This document shows positions 11,795 through 21,469 of a DNA stretch of 64,000 nt, one piece after another. Positions within the stretch are counted from its first letter, which is position 1, and every line of letters starts with the position of its first letter. This DNA comes from Zonotrichia leucophrys gambelii. Taxonomy: Eukaryota; Chordata; Aves; Passeriformes; Passerellidae. Location: contig NC_088188.1 of assembly GCF_028769735.1 (NCBI RefSeq), positions 2,751,001-2,815,000 on the forward strand. The letters are read 5' to 3'. A program made the position numbers and the translations under genes. The notes beneath the pieces were generated by a model. That model was not told where the DNA came from. It did no database searches and saw only the letters and a list, made by a program, of their open reading frames with translations.

Positions 11795-12907
11795 CCCAGT
11801 TTGCTATTGATGCATGCAAAGATTTTATAGCATGGCTTAGGGTTCAGAGATCAAAACCAGGCATGAGCTGGCTCAGCACCAGCCCTGAGCTCCTCAAAAA
11901 GTCAGAGTTGCTGCCAGCAGACAGACCAAGTCTTACACCTGACATAAGAGGAAAGGAGAAGTTCTAGACCTGCCCATGACCTGGGGGTTTCATTTCAAAA
12001 TATCTGCTTTGCCAACCCAAATGCTTAATTATTCAGAGTTTGTGTAATGCTTTGAAGGCACAAGCTGAATCTCAGAATTTTAAAATCATTATAAACCAGG
12101 TTCCAATATCTTCCAGCCTTCATTCAGCAACACTTTAAGTGTTATTTGCACCAATATTACTGTGACAACAACCTCTCACCATCAGCCATGTCCAAACTTT
12201 CCACCCATGACATGCAGCTTAAAACTCATCCAGTTTTAAATGAGCTGGCAGAATTAGAATTATCCTCTAGATTTTCCATTACCAAGGCAGCAGACACATT
12301 TTACAGCCATCCTTTCAGCAAGGGACTTTGTCACACTTTACTGATACAATAATCAACATAAATCTGCAAAACACTTTTGCTGACATTGTTGATAGGGAAC
12401 AAAACAGTGTTTTAAACACACTCAGCCCTCATTCCCCCAGTGCAGCTTATCTGGAGCTGCTTGGCAGAGAGGATGTTGTGATTTTATGCCGGTGTGTCCA
12501 ATTTTATGTTGACACCTGCTGTGTCTGAGTGCAGCTCTAAGTGCCTTGTGCCCCAGAGCTATCCTTACCATGCACTGCCTGGCCTGTAACTACCTCCATC
12601 ATATACTTACAAATGGCTCCAAGCAGTGAAATAACATCTGTATTGATCTAAAGAACATTTTATTGATTAAAGGCTTCAGAAGAAACCGTGTGAAACGCAG
12701 GCACATTATTTAACAATGTCTTTCCAGTACCTGTGTTGGAAATATAGGAACATGAAGCTGTTAAATTTTTGATCAAAGAGCTCCCACTGAGATTGCTGCA
12801 ATGATGCAAAGTCAAATAGTTAAGCTGTGGGGCTCCCCACCCCCCATTCTGGTCTCTTCTATAGGGGAAAGGGAATGACCTACAGGTTAAAGATTGTTTA
12901 TGGATAT
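11795..12907. other. Single-copy DNA between LTRs A1 and C1
   Basis: No gene or repeat is recognised. A purine run at 12863-12875 resembles a retroviral polypurine tract but lies about 30 bp short of the inferred start of LTR C1. Confidence 0.5.
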
Positions 12908-13489
12908 TGACATTCAGGACCCAGGACATTGCTCTGGCTGCCCTGGAGGACTCCAGACCCTGGCAGGGGCTCAGAGACCTTGGCACAGAGTCACAAACAC
13001 CTTTGATTTTAGCCCATGGAAACAATTACCAACTTTGTGTGAAGATTTACAAGCCACAAGAGTTTGAGTAGAATGATAGTGAATTTGTCACAGGGTGAAA
13101 AAGTAGAATTTTGGGGATTTAGAACGGGAGTTCAAGAGGCAAGATAGAGGAATCTGGGCATGTCTAGTCTTTCTCCTTCTTCTTCTTGGCCTCCATCTTC
13201 TGCTGTGATGGTGGCACTGTTGGGTTGGTTTAGAGTACAGACAAAATGTCTAACATAGGTGATAGGTATTGGAAAATTATTGTAAATAAAGCACACACAG
13301 TTCTTAGTATAAAAAGCCAACAGCACCCCAAGGGCAGGGACTGTGCCAAAACCCAACCTGCTGTACAGATCTCAGCAGGTCAGAGAGAGAATGGAACAAA
13401 ATAAACAACAGGCCTGGGGCAGGAGACTTGAGTGAGTGAGAAACCCTTTGGGAAGGACAACAGGTACATATCTCCCCTTGGCTGCACTT
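12908..13489 (+). mobile_element. LTR family C, copy 1
   Basis: The sequence aligns with the reverse complement of the nested element at 28870-29474. Shared blocks include CTCTGGCTG near the start, TCTCCTTCTTCTTCTTGG at about 13170 and CTAACATAGGTGATAGGTA at about 13250. AATAAA near 13400 is followed by about 90 bp to the end, so it is in plus orientation. The two copies are clearly diverged, and their 3' ends past the polyadenylation signal do not align well. The right boundary is taken as the start of the fold-back element. Confidence 0.7.
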
Positions 13490-13982
13490 TGTTGAAGATT
13501 GCAATGCAAGATGTTTTCCATTATCATCTGTATGGCAGATTACCTTTGTCAAGTGGGCAGTTTGCCTTATTTCTCTCTCTGAGTGACCACATTCACACCT
13601 CCCTCAGGAGGGGACACCTGCTGATAACAGCTATTGAATGTCCCTGCATGGCTGGTAAGAACTACAGCATCCCATTGGGAGATGTGAGCCCAGAGGGAGG
13701 AGCCAAGCATTCCTACCCAGATATAATCCAGAGGTTCTGAGACACCAGCACGGCTTCTCCACTGGATTCCGCAGAGGAGCAGCAGCTGCCTCTGCTTCCA
13801 CTGGATCTTCAGAGGAAGAATCCATCCTTCTCTACAGGATCCCTGCTCCAGCAGAACCACCCCTGACACTGCAGGAGGGCTGAGCCACAATTCCAATGGG
13901 ACTGCTGCCAACACCCTGACCCACAGGGTGGGTCTGCCATACAGATGGTAATGGAAAACATCTTGCATTGCAATCTTCAACA
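13490..13982. mobile_element. Fold-back derivative of LTR O (50-bp inverted termini)
   Basis: Bases 13490-13539 and 13933-13982 are inverted copies of each other with a single mismatch in 50. Between them, 13540-13930 follows the LTR O sequence also seen at 50928-51580 and 60448-61083. The last part of the normal LTR (about 250 bp including ATTAAA and the CCAAGACA terminus) is missing and is replaced by an inverted copy of the first 50 bp. The switch point lies 2 bp after a small hairpin: CACCCTG (13912-13918), loop ACCCA, CAGGGTG (13924-13930). Both outer ends are TG...CA. No target duplication is visible. Confidence 0.85.
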
Positions 13983-14414
13983 GAGGGTAATGCAAATTGT
14001 TTGTTCAGAGCATTTACAGACCAAACTGATCCTCTCTTGCTCCTGGAAGGAGACTTTTTCAGTTAGTTACAGTTCATTAGCTGCTGCCATTGAGTGGTTC
14101 TTATTTTAATTCCTTTGATCTAATTCAGACAGGGATTTTTTCTTTGTCAGCATCCGGCCAGAGTGTAAGTTTTGGCTTAGTTAATGAAATATAAAGCTAA
14201 TTTACATTAATGGCTATTACTGGACACCTAGAAACATTCAGGCTGTCCAATGACTCCATGGTTCTTTTTCACTTGAAAGGTCAAAACCTCTGAACCCTCT
14301 GACCCTGGTCAAAACCCTCTTAGATGAGTGGTGCCACGAGTCAAATGTAATAAATGAAAGACTTCTATTAAATGAAGAGAAATTAGCTGCATAAAACATC
14401 ACAGTTCTTCTTAC
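13983..14414. other. AT-rich single-copy block
   Basis: This block contains several TAAT/ATTA cores (about 14040-14220) and no recognised repeat. It could be regulatory sequence, but nothing in it proves function. Confidence 0.35.
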
Positions 14415-14614
14415 CTTTAGTATCTCCCGCTGCTTCCTCATGATTGAAAGGCAACTTTGAAAATGTCATATTAGACAAAACAGAGCATGTTGAACTCGGT
14501 TCTCTTGACTCAGAAAGATTCAGGTTAACACAGGGAAACAAACACATGGGAAAACCCGGGGAATCCTGAGGCAAACTTGTTGATCCCTGGGGATCACAGT
14601 TACACAGAACAAAC
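14415..14614 (-). other. Candidate 200-bp internal exon (minus strand)
   Basis: On the minus strand, TTTTGCTTCTTCCAG directly precedes base 14614 and AAAG|GTAAGAAG follows base 14415, so both splice sites are good. The 200 bp between them are open in one frame: 1 base, 66 codons, 1 base. The conceptual segment begins FVLCNCDPQG and ends HEEAAGDTK and matches no family that I can name. The frame extends a little upstream to an ATG at 14646. With 128 kb of strand sequence to choose from, one such pairing can arise by chance, so this is only a candidate. No partner exons were identified. Confidence 0.2.
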
Positions 14615-15495
14615 CTGGAAGAAGCAAAACTGACCAAGGAAACCACAGCTCATTGCAAAAGATGCAACCCAAGGATTTCCATTCACGTTCTGTGGCACAA
14701 GCCTGACTCTGCTTTGCTCATTGTCCTGTAACAGAGGCAGAAGGGCCCTGAAAGAACAACAGTTGCCCACTGGAAGGTTTTCCTAGCAAGATCTCAGATC
14801 TTGGCACCAGGCACAATTCCAGCATGATCACGCTGCAGGGTAGAGCCTTCTACCACATGCTGATACAGCCACAACAAAGATAAACATCAGAGTACAAATA
14901 GCCTTTGGAGTCCAAATTTTTAGGGGGAGAGTTTATTTAAAGAGCCAAAAATGCTTCCAGCTAAATTCTTGTTGGTTTATATATGAATTGGGGAAGTGAA
15001 ATAATTGTGGGAAAGATGGAGTATAAGGCAGAACAATTGTTTTTATTATTTTAACTGTAACCACCCCAAACTAGTTTCCAGCTAATTTAATTGCAGCTAG
15101 GCATCTGGGATTTCATTGTCATCATTTTTAGTAGTAAAAATGCTTTTTCTTCCCACTGAAGCTTCTCCTCTGCCTCTTGATTTCCCAGAACATTGTAAAT
15201 ATGGGACAGTATAACATAAAACTCCAAAGAGGCCATTACTTAAACAAACTGATGGGGTCATTTTCATTTATTTCATGACAACCTCCTCCACCCTTTGCTT
15301 TCCTTTGAGGTCATTTTTTGATTGTCTTGTTTTGAAGCCAGGCAACTTGTCCCACACTCTCTGCTGTTCATGGGCTAATTAGAATTTTAAAAGTAATTGA
15401 AACACCCTTTGCAGTATGCTGTTAATTCCCTCCAGATTGCTGGGAACATTAGCTTCAGTGTTTGTTTATTTTAACTGACTCTAAAATATTAAACT
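14615..15495. other. Single-copy DNA
   Basis: No repeat or exon is recognised apart from the acceptor-like tract next to 14614. An AT-rich block with TAATTTAATT-type words lies at about 15070-15140. Confidence 0.45.
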
Positions 15496-15730
15496 GTGGT
15501 GGTTTAGGAGTGGTATTCTCCAATTTAGTGCTCCCACTAAAACCACGCTGCCACTTGCTGCCTTTTCTTCTCCCATTCCTGCCCTGAGCCTGGAGAGGAG
15601 AATTCGGGGCACAAAAGGCAAAAGTCAGGGTTGAGATGGGAAAAATTTACTGAAAACAGCTGAGATAATAAAAGGGAAAGTAACAGCAATAATAACAAAA
15701 GTGTACAAAATAAAGAGTTGTGACAGATGA
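15496..15730 (-). mobile_element. LTR-like fragment I
   Basis: The segment starts TGTGGTGGTTTAGGAG and resembles the terminal part of a songbird LTR in minus orientation (its reverse complement ends CTAAACCACCACA). No second copy exists in the window to confirm the boundaries, and the right edge is approximate. Confidence 0.5.
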
Positions 15731-15804
15731 GTAATGTGATGATTGAGTCTCACAATTAAAAGGCAAATATCCTGTATATATGTCAGGAGCAGTTTTATAG
15801 ATTT

Positions 15805-16117
15805 GTAGTTGTGTTTTACCCCCCTTGTGCTGTTCTCAGGGGTGCCCTGGGTTGGGGACATTTGGGAGGGTCACTCGTTCCTGTGGCAGCCCCTGAGCTC
15901 CAATCAAGGTGTCAGGCAGGGATCTCCAGCACTGGGCAGGGAAGGAGGAGTCCATGGACAGAACTTTGGGGGAGCTAAAGGGTTAAAAGGTGAAACCTCC
16001 ATGGTGTGGGTGAGCACATGGTGGGGAAATCCTTTGATCCTGGTGCTGTAATATTTTCTCTATTCAGTCTTCTGTTGTATTTTTGATAAGGTTTTAATAA
16101 ACCTTTTAAGTTTTTGG
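15805..16117 (+). mobile_element. LTR-like fragment J
   Basis: This GC-richer segment ends with AATAAA at 16096-16101 just before TTTTAAGTTTTTGG, the arrangement of an LTR 3' half in plus orientation. I recognise the AAAGGGTTAAAAGGTGAAACC block as songbird LTR sequence from memory. Boundaries are approximate and no target duplication was found. Confidence 0.45.
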
Positions 16118-17082
16118 AAGGGAGGATCCTTTCTCCCAGAGGGATTCACATGCAAACTGCTCACTGCAGGAACCAGCATCAAGAATTTGGGACAGAATTG
16201 ACTGGGCAAAAATTTAGCAGCAGTTTACAGGGAAGAATTAATACTAGAATACGTTCACAGTCTGCAGAGTCATTTAATTTATTTTTTCTACATATGTCTC
16301 TGAAAAGAAGGACAATTTCATGAGAAAACAATAGTCACTACTATACAGTCCTGCACTTCACTTATACTCTATCATTTGTGCAAACAAAAAGTTAGTGTTG
16401 GATCATCAGCAAAGATTTGACACCACTTTCCACAATGAGTACTGTTACAATTAAACAATTAAAATGGAGCCACACTTGTCAGAGAAGTGCTGCAGCATGT
16501 GTCAGTCAGTGTTAACAAGCACTTCTATCTGTGTTTGCTTATTCATTCATGCTCTGATTAAGCCAGCTAATGAAAGCAGCTGTACCTGAGTACATCTTAC
16601 GGACCATAAGATGACACCCAGATGTAAATAAGAGCTAGGCAGGTGTTGTTATTTCCCAAGTACTCTCACAGCCATTTCCAGCTCAAGGTATTTCCTGAAT
16701 CTCATCTTATTTATCTGTCTAGTAAGACTCAATAGATATCTTCTCCAAATGCTGTGCAGGCTGTGCATCCCACAGATTCCTTCTGCAAATTCCGTTTTTG
16801 GTAAGGAGTTTCACAGGCCTAATGACACTGTGTTTGTCCTGAAAACTGTTGCTACAATTTTTAATTACATAATTTTATTTTCTATCTATTCCTTCCGTTT
16901 AAACTTTTTTGTTTTATTATTATTTGCTCTTTTGGTAGCTCTAGACTACTGAGGTGATATCTTCATGGAATTCAAGTTTGCTCTGAATTGTGGCACACTT
17001 TTTGTACAGCTACATCTCTTCAGAAGTGAACAGTCTGCCTTCCTCACATGGTTACCAGCTACACCATCGTAGCTGTAAAGAG
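16118..17082. other. Single-copy DNA
   Basis: Nothing recognised. The frame at 16749-16952 encodes a hydrophobic stretch because of T-rich DNA, with no sign of a real gene. Confidence 0.5.
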
Positions 17083-17186
17083 ATAAATGCTTTATAGCTG
17101 TGTAACCCTGCCTGTACTGGCACTGTTCTGATTGATAAATTCTTTATAGCTGTTTAACGCTTCCTGTACTGGCACTGTTCTCATTG
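17083..17186. repeat. 52-bp tandem duplication
   Basis: Two adjacent copies of a 52-bp unit start at 17083 and 17135 (ATAAATGCTTTATAGCTG and ATAAATTCTTTATAGCTG). They share CTGTACTGGCACTGTTCT. A few substitutions separate them, so this is a moderately old local duplication. Confidence 0.85.
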
Positions 17187-17819
17187 ATTCCCATGTTTGT
17201 AGCCCATTCCCAACTGAAATACTTAGCAAGGCACGAGGCAGTACAGAGGCCAAGGAAACCCAAACTGTCATCCCACTGTCTAAAAACATCAGCTTGAATC
17301 AACAGCACTGCTTCATCCCAGCCATGCACTGCTGATGGAAGAACCTGACTGCTCCTCTGTTCATCCCAGTGCTTTTGTTTGCCCCCAAAAGAGCTTGTAT
17401 CTGGTACTCAGGCTCTCACCTCAAAGTATCAATGAAGGGTTTTTAAGCCAACAGGCACTGAGGGTTGAGAAATTGTTTCTCCCTCATGTTTCCATGGTTA
17501 CCAAATCTCCAAAGTGTCATTCAAGTCATTTATGTCAGTTTGCTCCAGGTGTCATCCCCCTTTGGATTAGTGATTGTTTGGCAAGGACAGCCAGTGTAAC
17601 CCTAATTCCTCCTCCCAAGGGGTGTCCCAGAGGTTCACTGAGCAGGTCCTGCATGGGGTGACCCATCTGTCCCTGGCCATGGCCACTGATGGCTCTTGCA
17701 TTGCCTTCAGAACACCCCACGTGGGCTTTGGCAGGTCTCAGGTCAGTGTGGAGGGCTCAAACCTGGTGGGAGGCAATGAGATTTTGTCTATGACTGAATC
17801 ATATTCCAGCTAAGATAAG
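17187..17819. other. Single-copy DNA
   Basis: No element or exon is recognised between the tandem duplication and the CR1 fragment. Confidence 0.5.
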
Positions 17820-18238
17820 GAACGTTTTGAGGAACGTTTGAAGGAGCTGGGGCTGTTTAGCCTGGAGAAGAGGAGGCTCAGAGGTGACCTTATTGCTCTC
17901 CACACCTTCCTGAAGGGAGGTTGGAAACAGGTGGGGTTGGTCTCTGACAGAACCAGAGGACACAGCCTCAAGCTATGTCAGGGAAGGTGTGGGTTGGATA
18001 TTAGGAAAAGGTATAGGTTGGATATTGGGAAGAAATTTTTCACCAAAAGAATAATAAAGTACTGGAATGCTCTTCGCAGGGAGGTGGTAGAATCACCATC
18101 TCTGGATGTGTCTAAAAAAAGACTGGACATGGCACTGGGTGCTATAGTCTGTTTGAGGTGTTAGTGCATAGGTTGGACTTGATGATCTTGGAGGTCTCTT
18201 CCAACCTCATCATTCTGTGAACCTGTGATTCTGTGAAG
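17820..18238 (+). mobile_element. CR1 LINE, 5'-truncated 3' end
   Basis: The fragment begins near the GGAGCTGGGGCTGTTTAG block, continues through AAGAGGAGGCTCAGAGGTGA, and ends with the characteristic avian CR1 tail (GACTTGATGATCTTGGAGG, then ATTCTGTGA repeats at 18213-18238). It corresponds to the 3' end of CR1, downstream of or overlapping the end of the reverse-transcriptase frame. The 108-codon frame here (17838-18164) is the usual pseudo-open frame of this region, not a gene. A small internal duplication of GTTGGATATT(A/G)GGAA occurs at about 17993-18030. Confidence 0.92.
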
Positions 18239-18873
18239 ATGTATTTACTGATGGCTTTATAAACCTGACATTTTTCAAGAGAAGAATAAGGCCATGGATA
18301 GCACCAGGCCAGTAATGCCCAGAGCTTTATTCAACGTGCTCAGAGGCCTTCAGGCATCAGTGTACTTCTGCAAATCCAATGCTGAAGCTCCAGGCAGCCT
18401 GACAGACTAAAGCTAAGGAAAACCAACTTTAAAAGCAGCATTAAGAACTGTGAGAAACACACAGCAGTTTGTAAAATGCACACTTTAAAATGTATTTAGC
18501 AGACAGCAGAATAATAAGTGAAGATACAATAACTATACATTAAAAAGTCCTTGGAACAGCTGAAAAAACAGGTCTAATGTATTTTCCAGCTGCCAATTCA
18601 GATGATCTGGCAGTACCAGAAATCACCAAGGAGGCAGTTGGAGCCCAGAGGACAGGAGCCTGAGGGGCAGAGGTGCAGAAGGTCGGGCACTAAACACCAG
18701 AGCTGACAGGAGCCAGTCAGTGCAAATAATGTGCAGGCACCAGGGCACCATGGTTCAGTGCCTGAGCATGTCTGGGGCTCCATCGGATGGAAAGCAAGAG
18801 CTTTGACAGATCACTCTTCAAGATACAGAGCTAAACACTGATGCTCAAGAACTTAAAAACTCTGTTATATATT
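18239..18873. other. Single-copy DNA
   Basis: No gene or repeat is recognised between CR1 and the tandem LTR pair. Confidence 0.5.
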
Positions 18874-19239
18874 TGTAGCCACATTTCTCTTCACAGAGAA
18901 AAGCAAGGCACATCTTCCAAAGAATATTTCTGAGATTTTCATTCTCTGAACCTCAGAGAATGATCAAAACAATTCTTATCACTTGCTGTGCTGTGTTTGT
19001 GCAAAAGTAGAATGCCATATGGAGATTGTTTACCCAGAGTGATGGTGTTTTGTTTCCTTGCCCTGTCAGGGCCAGGTGTGTGTTTGCTGGGACTGTGGGT
19101 GACAGTCACAAGATGAGTGCAGTTGAGTGCTTGGCAGATTCAGTTTAGATGTAATGTAATATAGTATAATATAGTATAGAATAGTATAGTATAATAAAGT
19201 AATTAATTATCCTTCTGATATCCATGGAGTCCTCCTCAT
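18874..19239 (+). mobile_element. LTR family H variant, first of a tandem pair
   Basis: The copy starts TGTAGCCACATTTCTC. It carries the family landmarks: ATTCTCTGAACCTCAGAGAA, GGAGATTGTTTACCCA, a TATAGTATAATATAGTATAG tract and the ATCCATGGAGTC block near the 3' end. Compared with its neighbour it lacks the last 40 or so bases; the next copy begins immediately at TGTTCACAG (19240). Confidence 0.75.
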
Positions 19240-19652
19240 TGTTCACAGAGAAATTCACTTTCACAGAGAAAAGCAAGGCACATCTGCCCAAGAATATTTC
19301 TGAGATTCACATTCTCTGAACCTCAGAGAATGATCAAAACAATTCTTATCATTTGCAGTGCCTGTGTTTGTGAAAAAGTAGAATGCAATGGTGAGATTAT
19401 TTACTCAAACTGATGGTGTTTTGTTTCCTTGGCCTGTCAGGTCCAGTTGTGTGTATGTGTGTTTGTCAGGACTGTCAGGACAGTCACAAGATTCTGGGCA
19501 GTTATGTGCAGTTGAGTGCTTGGCAGATTCAGTTTAGATGTAATGTAATATAAAATAATATATTATAAAAAAGTAATTAATTATCCTTCTGATAAAATGG
19601 AGGCCTCTTCCTCATTACTCTCCTTTCTCCTGGCATTCCCTGCAAATACTGC
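19240..19652 (+). mobile_element. LTR family H variant, second of a tandem pair
   Basis: This copy repeats the preceding one with an offset of about 370 bp (TTCACAGAGAAAAGCAAGGC at 18890 and again at 19260). It runs to a GCAAATACTGCA terminus. The pair is head to tail with no retroviral internal sequence between the copies, so it reflects either insertion of one LTR at the end of another or unequal recombination. Confidence 0.75.
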
Positions 19653-20769
19653 ACATATTCAGGGTACCTTCTGCCACCCATCCCGCCCAGAACAGGCGAT
19701 GGAAAGGCATTATCCAAAGCCATCTCCTTATGAAGAACACATCCATAGTCAGGCCAGATATTCCTAGACTGAGATGTCATTTAAAGTTTCCCAGATTCAA
19801 GAGGAAAGGCTGATTGCCAAGCTGCTGTCAGTTGAAAACGAGCCCTGTGCAAGCACTCAAAGTCTAGAGGCTGAGAGAGTCTTAATTCACTTTTAAGGAT
19901 CATGGCTTTAAGGAATTCATTCAGACTGAAGGATGGTACATTACCAAGGAAGAAATACAGGGAAGTGAAAACCACCATGATTAATAAACACAGAAAATTT
20001 ACTTCCAAGCACTTTACTACACTCAATTTAAAATGTTTTCTGTTCAGTCTAGCTATGTTTATCTACAAACACATAAAATGACATTATATGTCCCTTCTGG
20101 TGGATAAAATGGCAAATAGTTAAGAGCATGCAAAAATAATCAGGGCAGCAAGCAGCAAAAAGCTCTTTTCTACTAGAACTTACACATGGAACCTAGAAAG
20201 AGACTAATTGCTCCCCAGGACCCTGTGATTAGCTAAATCTGACTTGCAAACAGCTGCAAGATCATGGTATCAAGGAGTGGGTACCTCTGTTTTCTGTCTC
20301 CCTGGCTGCTTGAGACACATTTTCCCTGTGATTTGAGCTGATTGGGACTCTCATTTACCAATTAGGGGATGAGACTGAACAGGGAGGAACAGAAGATGAT
20401 TTAAAATCTGCTCCTTGCTATTTCTAAACAACTGTGGGCCATTCTCTTCCAAATTAAATCTGGCTTCTGGCTGGCAAATGCAATCTCATTCCCTGAGAGC
20501 CAGGGCACATCAGCTGTGCATGTGCCATTTGTGCTCCATCTGCAGGAAATGGGATGTGCCAATTGATTTCAGGAGGGGATGCAGCACCACAACCATGACA
20601 CTGAGCTTTTTTTATTCTTCCCACCTAAGTACCATAAAGTTTGGGAATCCCACAGGGCTGTGCTTTAAAACTTGGGCAATTTACACCATTTCCAAATGTC
20701 AGCTCTTGTCAGCAGGCCTGTTATCACCCTTTGAATGGAAAAGTAGTGGCAACAAAAGCTTTTTTTTGT
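19653..20769. other. Single-copy DNA
   Basis: No gene or repeat is recognised. The 126-codon frame at 20415-20795 has no domain that I recognise. Confidence 0.5.
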
Positions 20770-20941
20770 TTAAAATAATTATAGTAGTAATATAATAATA
20801 TACAATTATATGATATATGACTTATATACCAATAATATAATATAATATAGCAGTAATATATATAATATAGAAGTAATATAATATAATTTGCATATAGTAA
20901 TAGTAATATTTATTATTACATAAATAATTATATAGTTATAG
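20770..20941. repeat. AT-rich low-complexity tract
   Basis: This is an irregular mixture of TAATATA, AGTAATATA and TTATTATTA units with no fixed period, about 170 bp long. Confidence 0.85.
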
Positions 20942-21384
20942 GAGTTCTGGCAGGTGATACAAGAAGTGTTTGGTTTGTGTTTCTCCACTCTGTCTCCTGA
21001 GCTCAGGCAGAGAGCAACTGAACAGAAAACACCCTTAGAAAAATAGCTCAAACATATCAATTTGAAATGCACTCCTAGCCAGATGAGGTGTAAAATGCAC
21101 ATCCATAGGAAGCCCCTGTCCTCCACTGGATAATTCTTGGGCACAGACTCCTCACAGGAAGGCTTTAGGCCAGTTTCATATATATATGTTATAATTTAAA
21201 CATCTCTATCTTGGGAGGGAAGTAGTGCTTTGAGGAAAAGAAATTTCTCTTTTAAATAACTTTTTTTCCTGAATAATTGTGCTCTTTTTTTTTTAAACTC
21301 ATTTTAGATAGAGAGAAATATCATATTATGTTCTATAGATATTATTATTTTCTATAAAACATAAAAATAATGAAAACTAAATAA

Positions 21385-21392
<8 letters not shown>
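20942..21392. other. Single-copy AT-rich DNA
   Basis: Nothing recognised. Confidence 0.5.

Positions 21393-21465
<73 letters not shown>
21393..21465. repeat. (ATT)n microsatellite
   Basis: About 24 uninterrupted ATT units (73 bp). In translation it gives runs of Asn or Ile on the minus strand, which are not coding. Confidence 0.97.

Positions 21466-21469
<4 letters not shown>

Noticed and set aside
12863..12875. Purine run considered as a retroviral polypurine tract before LTR C1
   Set aside because: It is about 30 bp away from the inferred LTR start, while true tracts are adjacent; no viral interior precedes it.
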